Below are positions 25,480 through 33,017 of a stretch of DNA of 64,000 bases, one piece after another. Every line of letters begins with the position of its first letter. Position 1 is the stretch's first letter. The notes beneath the pieces were generated by a model. The model did no database searches. It was given only the letters and a program-made list of their open reading frames with translations, and was not told the DNA's origin. The position numbers and the translations under genes were made by a program. This DNA comes from a virus: IMG/VR virus record IMGVR_UViG_3300021597_000002, positions 1 through 64,000 of that record; one strand, written 5' to 3'.

Positions 25480-25690
25480 TACCCTAATACCCTACTGGCA
25501 GTGCAATCTATACATTGGGATAGCAATGCTCGCTCTTGGCATGAGGTTGGGGGACGACAGCCAGTGTAAACACCACTTACCGAACCCCCGTGTGCAGCTA
25601 AGGGAAGCTACGCCATTGCAAACAATGCCCGTTCATCTTAGTGCGGTCACTACGCAGCCAACCACAACAAAAAAATGTTGGATATAAGAA
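25452..25690 (-). ncRNA. Candidate structured RNA, possibly C4-type antisense RNA
   Basis: Read leftward this segment has no long frame but several hairpins. GTAGCT/AGCTGC has a 6-base loop. GGGGG/CCCCC encloses AGTG/CACT. It ends in a strong terminator, GCCTCGCA, AGGA, TGCGGGGC plus seven T (25452-25479). An upstream terminator-like stem at 25689-25714 insulates it. P1 and many prophages use a short C4 RNA with two hairpins and a terminator to silence an antirepressor. The likeness is by eye and memory only. Confidence 0.4.
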
Positions 25691-25714
25691 AGCCCACTCA
25701 CAAGAGCGGGCTTT
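25689..25714. terminator. Terminator-like hairpin, both directions
   Basis: AAAGCCCACTC (25689-25699) pairs with GAGCGGGCTTT (25704-25714) over 11 positions with one mismatch. Leftward, the sequence after it is CTTATATCC, only partly T-rich. It probably ends the terminase transcript before the structured RNA region. Confidence 0.6.
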
Positions 25715-25931
25715 GTCTTACACCGAGTTGAAAGAAGGAAGCTTTCACAAACGATAGTACGGACGCTTATGCGCTGGTACTACAACATTTTCTTGTTATC
25801 CTCGCCGCCTTACTAAGCCACACAATGGCGCAGCCATTGCCCGTAATTTAAACGATTAGGACCATTGTTCCTGTGTAGTTAGCATGAGTATTTTTTACAC
25901 AGGGTTATCCCCTTAATTTGGGGATAACCGC
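25715..25931. other. Gene-free segment with three strong hairpins after the terminase gene
   Basis: No open frame is credible here. Three inverted repeats stand out. ATAGTAC...GTACTAC (25754-25783) has an inner ACGC/GCGC stem. CAATGGC, GCA, GCCATTG lies at 25823-25839. GGTTATCCCC, TTAATTT, GGGGATAACC lies at 25903-25929, 3 bases after the terminase stop. The last lacks a T run on either strand, so it may protect mRNA or bind a protein. The promoter of the RNA at 25452-25690 may also lie here. Confidence 0.5.
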
Positions 25932-27650
25932 TTATGCTCGCTTATAAAACTTGAAGAACTCATCCAATCGCTCGATTTCCATCAAGCCAACTTGAGCGTA
26001 CTCCTCCAAGCCGTCCTCTATCCAATCACCACATGCTGACTGTATCGCAGCTCTAACCTCGGGGTAATCTTCAGCAAGACACTCAACCACACCACCGCTT
26101 TCAATTGCAGCCACTGCCTGATCTGCTGGGCTTGATTCTTCCTCTCCCAGCAATGCCATTGCGTTAGCCAGTGCACTATCAGATTGACCGTCGCTTTGCT
26201 CGCCGGCAGGAATGTAATCCACCAACCAGAAGAATGCTGTTGCGTCGAAAATATCAGGAGACTTAATGCCCTCACTACGCAGCTGCTTCTTAGAGAACAG
26301 GCGCCAACGTCCCAACTCATCAAACTCATACGGGATCTTGACGAATTGCTTCTGCAGTTTCTTCTCAAACTGTTTCGTCTCACCTTTATGCAGCTTCAAG
26401 CGACCAGTATTCAACGCTTCCTTGACCATGACACACGCATAGTCTTTTTCTTTCGGGAATCGCTGTTTCACTGAGTTAGCATGTGGAGGTCTACCCCAGT
26501 GGATGCGAGTAACATTCACACCAAGCTTTTCACACTCTTGAGCAGTTGTCAGACCGTACCCGTCCGCATCAATACCAACAGTGATATTGGTGTAGCCAGA
26601 TGTTTCTTGATGGATAAAGCGAGCAAATTGAACCCCATCCATATCTGCAGGTGCTTCGATAGCCTTAACGACCTCTACCTGTCGCTCACTACCAAAGCCA
26701 CAAACCTTACCGATCTTGAGCACTGAGCTATCTCGACCTTCACCGCCTGCAACGTCGGCAACAGCCACCCATCCCCACTCATCAACAAACTCAATAACCG
26801 CCTCAAAGCCTTTATCGACCATGCTACGGGAGATCAGGAAGCCACTTGCATCATCAGGACACACACCAAGAACACGAATGCCATACTCAGGGCTACTCAC
26901 ACCCCCGTATTCGATACGTTTTTCTCGGATAAACTTGAGGTTAACAAACGGACTCATTTCACTATTAAGCGTGATAGCCGTGTACAACCCTTGCTCTGCC
27001 AATTCCATTTGTGAATCAGCAAAGTGACCAGTTGGGCGCGTAAACTGGCTAATGAGTAGCATTTTGTTGTTGTCTTCGGTCAATGCACCACGAAGCACTT
27101 CAAACGCTCGATCGGATACACCAGACGCTTCATCGACCACCACCATGTAATCCCTACGGTGCTGACCGGCTAAGCCTTCCTCATTGCCTTTTGAACATGT
27201 TTTCCCGAAAATTTGCCATACGCCCTTGTAGCCTTTCGCATAGAAAGACTTAGCTGTAATGACGAAGTACTGCTCCAACCACGGCTGACGCTGGCAGATC
27301 TTCACCCAAAGGCGCTTAATGTATGAGAAGACAACGTTAGTTACCTGATCTAAGGAGTTTGCCGTCAACATACACAGAGATTCTGGGTGTGTAATGATGA
27401 AATGAAGACACAAAGCTGCGGTTAGGTGAGACTTACCCGTACCGTGACCAGAAGCAACAGACACACGCGCCCCGACCGGAGTCAGGGCGTTAATGACTTC
27501 AATTTGCTGAAACGATGGTTCCATCCCGATAATGTCGTAGATGAAAGCCAACGGTCGACTTCGGTAGCTCGCTGCAAAATCCAGATAACGAGGATCCAGC
27601 GTAATAGCGGCGTGCTTATGCTTTTTGCGGCTTCGGTTTCTAGCTGCCAT
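25932..27650 (-). CDS. pacB: Terminase large subunit (PacB-like)
   Basis: The product is 572 residues. Walker A is SGHGTGKS (residues 67-74), Walker B YMVVVDEA (168-175). The RNase H-type nuclease begins VAVADVAGGEGRDSS with D299, followed by VGIDADGYG near 363. It packs DNA into the procapsid and makes the cuts. The start overlaps the end of the small terminase gene. A PacB identity is favoured because the partner carries a GATC-rich pac-like region, as in P1. Confidence 0.9.
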   Translation of the reverse strand: MAARNRSRKKHKHAAITLDPRYLDFAASYRSRPLAFIYDIIGMEPSFQQIEVINALTPVGARVSVASGHGTGKSHLTAALCLHFIITHPESLCMLTANSLDQVTNVVFSYIKRLWVKICQRQPWLEQYFVITAKSFYAKGYKGVWQIFGKTCSKGNEEGLAGQHRRDYMVVVDEASGVSDRAFEVLRGALTEDNNKMLLISQFTRPTGHFADSQMELAEQGLYTAITLNSEMSPFVNLKFIREKRIEYGGVSSPEYGIRVLGVCPDDASGFLISRSMVDKGFEAVIEFVDEWGWVAVADVAGGEGRDSSVLKIGKVCGFGSERQVEVVKAIEAPADMDGVQFARFIHQETSGYTNITVGIDADGYGLTTAQECEKLGVNVTRIHWGRPPHANSVKQRFPKEKDYACVMVKEALNTGRLKLHKGETKQFEKKLQKQFVKIPYEFDELGRWRLFSKKQLRSEGIKSPDIFDATAFFWLVDYIPAGEQSDGQSDSALANAMALLGEEESSPADQAVAAIESGGVVECLAEDYPEVRAAIQSACGDWIEDGLEEYAQVGLMEIERLDEFFKFYKRA

Positions 27651-28806
27651 GACGGTCCTCAGCGTTTAACGCTTCCAACTCAGCCATACGTGCCGCTAAA
27701 AACTCTTCAGAGCTTTGCTGGTTGCCGAGCTGCAATTGTTTCTCGCGCTCTTCCACCAATTGAGGTGTAACTGCACCCGTTGGCAGTTCTGAATCGTCGT
27801 CATCACCTTCACCAAGCTCAAAGCGGATCTGAGCCAGTAGGTTAGGCGGAATATCTAACCCATTCGCACTGAGCATGTGCCCAGCGGTTAAAGCATCTAT
27901 CTCTTCATTAGCCAACTGATTAAAGACTGTCGACTTGATAGCCAATTGCTCGCTATACGTTAATGTGCTGCCTTGAAGCAGCTTTTGACGCAGTGACTCC
28001 AAGTTGGCAACGCGCCCCATCCAGCGGTCAATGACAGCATCCCAATCCACACGTTTCATTTTTATCGTGGTACCAAGTGGACCTATGTTGTCTTCAAAGA
28101 CTTCTGCACGCATTGCAGCATGGTTGAAGTAATCCGGCTTTTGAAAGTTAGGAAGCCCTTCTTCATCAGGACCAACAACAGGTGGAGGCTCATTCGCTGC
28201 TTCTTCGGCTCTTCTTGCTTGGTCTTCAGCAATTCGCTTCTCAATGTACTCTTGCTCCCCTTTCAATCGGAAAGCTTCTGCCAACTTGGCACGAGCCAAC
28301 GCTAACTCATGATCAATGCCGCCAGCTGCAGAGAATGCCGCCTCATAGGCTTCTGCCATTTCATCGGTTAGGTGTTGAGCGTACAGCCCGTGTTTACGAG
28401 CATTCGAATTACCAGCCTGACCACCTCTATTTCGTTTTGCACCAGCCTGAGAAAACGATCGATCACTATTGCGCGCGCGCTGCCCGTCAGAGTGATCATT
28501 ATTACCATTAACCCTTTGTTTGTTATTGGTTTTACCGCCTTTTTTTGATGTGCTTTTGTTGGTATTACGATCACTTAAACGATCATTATTAAGATCGTTT
28601 TTACGATCACTATCGTGGTCAATCGGCGCATGATCGGATACTTCAATCTTGCCTTTCCGGTATTGGGTAATCGCACGGGTAAGAGATCCGAGCGGAACCC
28701 CTTCATCTTCTGCGAAGTCTTTATTTTTGTACTTAGGGTCATCCTTCTGGCGCTGAAACAACAGCGCCAGTAGACTCGACCAATCGTAGGTGGGCTTTCT
28801 AGCCAT
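27640..28806 (-). CDS. pacA: Terminase small subunit (PacA-like) containing a pac-like site
   Basis: The product is 388 residues, large for a small terminase but close to P1 PacA as I recall it. The N-terminus (WSSLLALLFQRQKDDPKYK, then GVPLGSLTRAITQYRKG) looks like a helix-turn-helix. Residues about 60-115 are an Asn/Asp/Arg-rich low-complexity segment (DRKNDLNNDRLSDRNTN) coded by the 12-base GATC repeats. Then come GNSNARKHGLYAQ, found in many small terminases, and a helical C-terminus. It recognises pac and guides PacB. Confidence 0.8.
   Translation of the reverse strand: MARKPTYDWSSLLALLFQRQKDDPKYKNKDFAEDEGVPLGSLTRAITQYRKGKIEVSDHAPIDHDSDRKNDLNNDRLSDRNTNKSTSKKGGKTNNKQRVNGNNDHSDGQRARNSDRSFSQAGAKRNRGGQAGNSNARKHGLYAQHLTDEMAEAYEAAFSAAGGIDHELALARAKLAEAFRLKGEQEYIEKRIAEDQARRAEEAANEPPPVVGPDEEGLPNFQKPDYFNHAAMRAEVFEDNIGPLGTTIKMKRVDWDAVIDRWMGRVANLESLRQKLLQGSTLTYSEQLAIKSTVFNQLANEEIDALTAGHMLSANGLDIPPNLLAQIRFELGEGDDDDSELPTGAVTPQLVEEREKQLQLGNQQSSEEFLAARMAELEALNAEDRHGS
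28455..28635. other. Pac-like packaging site with eight GATC sequences
   Basis: GATC occurs at 28457, 28461, 28494, 28569, 28581, 28593, 28605 and 28632, eight in 179 bases. The four from 28569 are exactly 12 bases apart, in units such as ACGATCACTTAA and ACGATCATTATT. P1 pac also lies inside pacA, is about 160 bases long and holds seven GATC hexamers whose methylation controls cutting (established for P1). The site lies within the small terminase gene here too. Confidence 0.75.
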
Positions 28807-28818
28807 AGCTAACCTCTA

Positions 28819-29250
28819 CTACTGTGCTGCCGCTGCTTCAGCAATACAGTGATCGCACTTTGCTAGTAATTCATTTTCTTGAAGTAACCTCTTGTTTATC
28901 TCCTCCAATTTCCCTAATCGCTGAGACATTTCAGTAACTTGGTTTTCCAACTTACTGCGCTCTCGCTCCCATTCTCTGCGCTCACTTTCCAACTGCTTTG
29001 AATACAGGTCCTCAATAGCCTTAACACGTCTATCAAGGTCTTCCTGCAACTGCTTCATAACCTTTTGCTGTAACTCCACAACAGACGTAGCCCCTTGAAT
29101 CATGACCTCATCAGCCCGTTTCTCTTCGGTGGCGGCTTTGGCTTCATCAAGCGGCTTTTCCTGCCGTTTCTTCATAAAGTCCCAAAAACCAGCCCCAAGA
29201 ACGGCAGTGATCACGGGCACTAGGTAGTCTTTAAGTTCAGTCAACGCCAT
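28819..29250 (-). CDS. Membrane-anchored coiled-coil protein of the lysis region
   Basis: The product is 143 residues. Residues about 8-25 (YLVPVITAVLGAGFWDFM) are a membrane segment. Residues about 55-130 are a long charged coiled coil (LQQKVMKQLQEDLDRRVKAI, ERERSKLENQVTEMSQRL). Near the C-terminus is CDHC. It starts inside the last codons of the Rz1-like gene. It could be an additional lysis or packaging factor; I do not know the family. Confidence 0.6.
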   Translation of the reverse strand: MALTELKDYLVPVITAVLGAGFWDFMKKRQEKPLDEAKAATEEKRADEVMIQGATSVVELQQKVMKQLQEDLDRRVKAIEDLYSKQLESERREWERERSKLENQVTEMSQRLGKLEEINKRLLQENELLAKCDHCIAEAAAAQ

Positions 29251-29527
29251 CCTGTGAACCCTCGTCCTCTACCCATTCACGAAGCGACTGTTTATCAACG
29301 TTACAGGCTTTAATGACAGCTTCACGTTCAGCACTTTGAACGATGGCATCTTTAAAGCTTTCTCCCTTCAGCTGGGCATCAGGGCAGTCTTTCAGCCACT
29401 CTGGCGGTGGATATTGTTTCTCTACAACGGTTTTAATGACCGTCACTGTCTTTGGCGGTACCGCCGAGCAACCGGATAACGCTGTCAGGCATCCGAGTAC
29501 GCAAACACGCAGACTCTTCCCCCTCAT
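29237..29527 (-). CDS. Outer-membrane spanin lipoprotein (Rz1-like)
   Basis: The product is 96 residues from ATG 29527, after GAGGAGAG. A lipoprotein signal is visible: MRGKSLRVCVLGCLTALSGC with lipobox LSGC. A Pro-containing stretch follows (AVPPKTVTVIK, QYPPPEW). It overlaps the Rz gene in another frame by 95 bases, the usual embedded Rz/Rz1 build. With Rz it joins the inner and outer membranes to complete lysis. Confidence 0.82.
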   Translation of the reverse strand: MRGKSLRVCVLGCLTALSGCSAVPPKTVTVIKTVVEKQYPPPEWLKDCPDAQLKGESFKDAIVQSAEREAVIKACNVDKQSLREWVEDEGSQDGVD

Positions 29528-29831
29528 TGGCACTCTCCTCCTCAAGTTGAGCGAGTTTCCGTCCTAACTCGCTGTTACTCTTAGAAAGTTCACGCTCACG
29601 CTCTGCAGAAATCTTCCGCTCAAGGTCTCGCGCTTGCTTCATCTGAGTGATTTGCTCGTTGGACTGTTGCAATTCCTGCTTAAACTGGGCGTTAGTCTGC
29701 GCCAGCTTGGCATTCTCTTGCGTTTTGGCTTCTATCGTGGTCTCTAAGCCATTGATGGTGATGTACTGGACGCCTACGACGCCCAGTAACAAAGCCCCAA
29801 TGAGACCACCTGCGGCATACACAGGGTTCAT
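29433..29831 (-). CDS. Inner-membrane spanin (Rz-like)
   Basis: The product is 132 residues from ATG 29831, overlapping the endolysin stop by 4 bases. One N-terminal membrane segment (VYAAGGLIGALLLGVVGVQY) is followed by a long periplasmic coiled coil (NAQFKQELQQSNEQITQM, ISAERERELSKSNSELG). That is the i-spanin layout. The Rz1-like gene is embedded at its 3-prime end. Confidence 0.8.
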   Translation of the reverse strand: MNPVYAAGGLIGALLLGVVGVQYITINGLETTIEAKTQENAKLAQTNAQFKQELQQSNEQITQMKQARDLERKISAERERELSKSNSELGRKLAQLEEESANEGEESACLRTRMPDSVIRLLGGTAKDSDGH

Positions 29832-30436
29832 TTGAGCATCCTCATCTGCATCCAATACCGCCAGATACGCTCAACATAGGTCTTTGTCTCTTTCGAGTGA
29901 TGCCCTGTTACCTGCGGAAGACACCGGATAATGTCTTTGTAAGGAGCGGGATTACCACAAAGCTTTTGAGCCTTGAGGATCCAGCCACACCCTGCGTTGT
30001 AACAAGCCCATGCGAGCGATAAGCGGTCCGACATTGGACGGGGGGACTGCCATACATTCAACCTGCCTGCCATGTAGTAAGCAGCGGCTTCAATGTTGTG
30101 CTCTGGGCTATGCACCGACACACCATTAAAACCAAGCTGCCCCGACACCTCAGCCCATGTTGCAGGCATAAACTGCCCCAATCCTGCCGCCCCGACATAA
30201 CTGACAGCCTGCGGATCAAGAAGGCTCTCCTGATACAGTTGAGCCTTTAAAATCTCCATCCCATAGACCGCCTCATAAGCAGGAAGCCAGCGTTTAGCTG
30301 ACTTCTTGATCTGAGCGTCATATTTGTCAGGAAAGGACGCTGCCAAGGAGGAAACAGGTACTACCGAACATAACGCACTGGTAAATAGCAACAGAGCGGA
30401 AATCACCCTTTTCTTTAGCTTGCGCAATCCAGTCAT
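29828..30436 (-). CDS. Exported SLT-type lytic transglycosylase endolysin
   Basis: The product is 202 residues. A signal sequence (RVISALLLFTSALCSVVPVS, then SLAAS) starts after a basic N-terminus. The SLT domain has catalytic E70 in QLYQESLLDPQA and the GAAGLGQFMPATW motif, then AAYYMAGRL and CYNAGCGW. It cleaves peptidoglycan glycan strands. A Sec signal means it may need only membrane depolarisation by the holin. Its first 110 bases overlap the holin gene. Confidence 0.88.
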   Translation of the reverse strand: MTGLRKLKKRVISALLLFTSALCSVVPVSSLAASFPDKYDAQIKKSAKRWLPAYEAVYGMEILKAQLYQESLLDPQAVSYVGAAGLGQFMPATWAEVSGQLGFNGVSVHSPEHNIEAAAYYMAGRLNVWQSPRPMSDRLSLAWACYNAGCGWILKAQKLCGNPAPYKDIIRCLPQVTGHHSKETKTYVERIWRYWMQMRMLK

Positions 30437-30575
30437 TTTTCACCCCGTCATCACCAAAAATAACCTTGCGCATCATGGTCATAACAACCAAAGCAAGGCA
30501 CAAAAACACCAACTTCATACCGATACCAGTCAGAGCAGTAGCGCCCATCGTGAATAGATTGATTGATTCAGGCAT
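30327..30575 (-). CDS. Holin-like membrane protein
   Basis: The product is 82 residues, with two hydrophobic segments (GMKLVFLCLALVVMTMM and VAIYQCVMFGSTCFLLGSVL) joined by a charged loop. Size and place just upstream of the endolysin suit a holin. CGGAGGGCTT precedes ATG 30575. Its C-terminal coding region overlaps the endolysin signal sequence in another frame. Confidence 0.72.
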   Translation of the reverse strand: MPESINLFTMGATALTGIGMKLVFLCLALVVMTMMRKVIFGDDGVKNDWIAQAKEKGDFRSVAIYQCVMFGSTCFLLGSVLS

Positions 30576-30822
30576 AAGCCCTCCGATTTATTAACAAAAA
30601 GACAGCGTTAGCTGAGCCTGTAGTTTGTTTCGACGGGGGATTTATCGCATCAACACGTTTTTATTGACCTGCGGCGGACTAGAGCGTGAATCCTCCTACA
30701 CAACAGATTCACTCAGGCTATGCAAAGCCACGCCACGTAAGGGTTTGAGGAAATAAGAAGCAAAACAGAGATTACGCGCCAGTCTCATTTTTTATCTGGC
30801 TTTTCTGGTGAAATTTAGGCAT
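30576..30822. other. Leader region of the lysis and packaging operon
   Basis: There is no gene-length frame in this stretch. Read leftward it is the upstream region of the holin gene and should hold the late promoter of the lysis-terminase operon. A 29-codon frame (MRLARNLCFASYFLKPLRG) lies at about 30704-30793 without a ribosome site, so I do not call it. No clear -35 and -10 pair was found, which would fit an activator-dependent late promoter. Confidence 0.4.
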
Positions 30823-30844
30823 AAAAAAACCAGCTTAATGCTGG
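30823..30844 (-). terminator. Terminator ending the leftward accessory block
   Basis: CCAGC, TTAAT, GCTGG (30830-30844) is followed on the minus strand by seven T. It would stop leftward transcripts coming from 31221 onward before they enter the lysis operon. It also overlaps the leader of the rightward gene at 30889. Confidence 0.7.
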
Positions 30845-30888
30845 CTTGGTGTAATATGCGCTGCGTTTATATAAGACTAGGAGGAACC

Positions 30889-31197
30889 ATGACGATAGGC
30901 GCCGCTCTCTATGAACTAGATTCTGAACTACGTTTAGCCTTTATTAGAATAGAAGAATCTGAGACACCACAGGACATGGAGGCTCTCTTTGTATCTATGT
31001 GTCACACTGTCACAAGTGCCAATCAAATTATCATTGAAGCCGAAGCCTATAATCTACTTGATACATTTTATGGGTGTGCGAATCCTAGCTACCATCCACT
31101 AATAGAGCAGCTTTACCTAGAATATTTTTCAGAACTGAACTCAGAAGCAATAGATCAAGCCTATTTAAAATCTGAATTCAATTCTTTATTAATATAA
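30889..31197 (+). CDS. Small rightward gene of unknown function
   Basis: The product is 102 residues from ATG 30889, chosen for AGGAGG just upstream; the frame extends further back but without a site. It is acidic and helical (LRLAFIRIEESETPQDM, VTSANQIIIEAEAYNLLD). It is the only rightward gene between 16917 and 39413, so it has its own promoter and may be a moron-type gene. The family is not recognised. Confidence 0.65.
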   Translation: MTIGAALYELDSELRLAFIRIEESETPQDMEALFVSMCHTVTSANQIIIEAEAYNLLDTFYGCANPSYHPLIEQLYLEYFSELNSEAIDQAYLKSEFNSLLI

Positions 31198-31220
31198 ATC
31201 AGTCATTTAGTGAGCAACTA

Positions 31221-31448
31221 TTAGCCAACTACCTTTAGGACTACAAACCCGTCACATAAAAGCTCGATTATCCTTTGATGGTATAGCTCCGTTGGCTTGC
31301 TTACTTCCCAAATTCTTTCATATTCAGGCAGAACTTGTTTTCGATTTATTTTTAACTCTTCAAACTCAAGGCTTCCCTCAGAGTTTCTATGTTTCTTTAC
31401 GCAAATAAGAACCGCTTCACGCCACTGAGAGCTATTTTTTTTACACAT
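31221..31448 (-). CDS. Hypothetical small protein
   Basis: The product is 75 residues from ATG 31448, after AAGGGGAC. It is mixed charged and helical with no motif (EFEELKINRKQVLPEYERIW). It ends the leftward accessory block and converges with the rightward gene ending at 31197. Confidence 0.55.
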   Translation of the reverse strand: MCKKNSSQWREAVLICVKKHRNSEGSLEFEELKINRKQVLPEYERIWEVSKPTELYHQRIIELLCDGFVVLKVVG

Positions 31449-31457
31449 CAAGTCCCC

Positions 31458-31784
31458 TTATTTATGCTGATTTTTCAGATATTCTACATTCGCTTCTCTA
31501 GCTGCAATCATGCTGGTAAATGTCAAAACACTGATATGGTCATTATCATCAAGCGCCTTTCGTCGGTAAGAATACAGCTCGTCGATAGAGCAAACCTCTT
31601 CATTCCACCAGCCATACCGCCCTTTTTGACGGTACTGGTTGAGTTTTTCTGCCATCTGGGCTTGAGCGCCTATTAGCAGCTGAGCATCAGCAAACTCTTC
31701 ATGCATCGCCTGAGTAACAACACTACTTGAACGAAAATCAGGACGTGTAACCAGCTTCATTATTTCTGCAAAGAAGTTTCTCAT
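31458..31784 (-). CDS. Hypothetical protein
   Basis: The product is 108 residues, helical (QLLIGAQAQMAEKLNQYRQK, ALDDNDHISVLTFTSMIAAR). Start ATG 31784 overlaps the ASCH gene stop, so it is translated with it. I do not recognise the family. Confidence 0.6.
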   Translation of the reverse strand: MRNFFAEIMKLVTRPDFRSSSVVTQAMHEEFADAQLLIGAQAQMAEKLNQYRQKGRYGWWNEEVCSIDELYSYRRKALDDNDHISVLTFTSMIAAREANVEYLKNQHK

Positions 31785-32545
31785 GCTGCACTCTCCTGTT
31801 GTTTTAGCTCTTCAACAACCAATGATATGTTCTTGTTGATGACCTCGAACTCTATTACCCAAACATACGGGTTAGCATCCCAATCGCTATAAATGCCATT
31901 CCATAGATTTTTGAACCACGTAACCGGCTTTTGGTACCAACTCAAGCCAGATTCAACAGCCATACGCTGACATTCTTCATCAGTTGGCATCCCCTCAAGA
32001 ACAGCTTGTGCTTCAGTAATATCCTGAACCTGTTCAATACGGACATCCGTTACCTTTAATGTGATTCTACTTGCTGCTTTTGGCATGTGAATTGACGGGT
32101 GCCATGCTGATATTTCTTCTTCAAAATCATCACACCAGCGCATTTCACCATCAGCACGATAAATTACGTTCCCTGTGTAATAGCCCTTGCCGTACTTCAG
32201 CTCTCTTACTGGTAAAGCTGGTCTATCTGGCGTCCATTCAACCATATTGCCGTCTTCATCAAATGAGTGATTCACAACGCCCCACGTTTCACGAACCCAA
32301 ACTAGATCACCAACAAAGCAGGGAGCAGTAACAAGATCTGACTGAGGGAAATCAGCCCCTACCCCTCGACGTATTAACGCGCCCCACTTGCCCTTTTTAG
32401 GATGAGAACTGGTGATTTTTGATGGTTTGCGGTCATGAAGCTCCCAGCCATCAGGGATAACTAAGGGACGACGAGTAACTAACTTTCGCCCGTCCAACAA
32501 CGCATTAACCATATCGGCAGTAAATGGAAGGTATGTTTCTTTCAT
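31781..32545 (-). CDS. ASCH/PUA-like domain phage protein
   Basis: The product is 254 residues from ATG 32545, after GGAGGG. The features LVTRRPLVIPDGW, FVGDLVWVRETWG, VIYRADGEMRW, HMPKAASRITLKVTDVRIEQ, FKNLWNGIY and PYVWVIEFEV are those of a phage protein family with an ASCH fold, which resembles PUA and may bind RNA or modified DNA. Its function in phages is not established. Confidence 0.7.
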   Translation of the reverse strand: MKETYLPFTADMVNALLDGRKLVTRRPLVIPDGWELHDRKPSKITSSHPKKGKWGALIRRGVGADFPQSDLVTAPCFVGDLVWVRETWGVVNHSFDEDGNMVEWTPDRPALPVRELKYGKGYYTGNVIYRADGEMRWCDDFEEEISAWHPSIHMPKAASRITLKVTDVRIEQVQDITEAQAVLEGMPTDEECQRMAVESGLSWYQKPVTWFKNLWNGIYSDWDANPYVWVIEFEVINKNISLVVEELKQQESAA

Positions 32546-32547
32546 AG

Positions 32548-33006
32548 TTAACAACCCTCCAAATCAATTAACTCAACTTCAATACTGGATAAGTTAGAAA
32601 AGCTGTCACAACCATTTAGCGACACACAATTGAACCCATTGCTTTTACAAATCACGTCATTCATCTTGCTTGTCAGATCGTCTTTTTCAAACCATTCATC
32701 TTTAACAACCGAAACAACCAGATCGCGCAACTCTTTTACATCCTCACTTAGCTGAGTTCGAAACCCATCCATTGAAAAATGCACTTGCCCATTTTCAACC
32801 TCTCCCTCTTCCAAAGAATTAACCGATACACGATCACATTCATCAGCCAGCTCTAACAGGTACTCGATAAACTCTGGAGTCTGCCAATAACCCAAAACTT
32901 CGCCATCTTCCTTAACTGCACGGTCAGAACCTTTTCTTGTTTCTCTCAGTGCTGCTGCCACTTGTTTCAACGCCACTTCTGGCTTGTTATTCAATAGTTT
33001 TTCCAT
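32548..33006 (-). CDS. Hypothetical protein
   Basis: The product is 152 residues. Charged helices dominate the first 110 residues. The C-terminus (CKSNGFNCVSLNGCDSFSNL) has three cysteines. There is no known motif. It lies between the SNF2 helicase and ASCH genes in a closely packed run. Confidence 0.55.
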   Translation of the reverse strand: MEKLLNNKPEVALKQVAAALRETRKGSDRAVKEDGEVLGYWQTPEFIEYLLELADECDRVSVNSLEEGEVENGQVHFSMDGFRTQLSEDVKELRDLVVSVVKDEWFEKDDLTSKMNDVICKSNGFNCVSLNGCDSFSNLSSIEVELIDLEGC

Positions 33007-33017
33007 ATCCTTAGCAC

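Noticed and set aside
25441-25931. tRNA genes in the hairpin-rich region.
   Set aside because: No cloverleaf with T-loop and CCA-type end could be drawn; stems are separate and one ends in a terminator.
30704-30793. 29-codon leftward frame (MRLARN...) upstream of holin.
   Set aside because: No ribosome site and no neighbour support.
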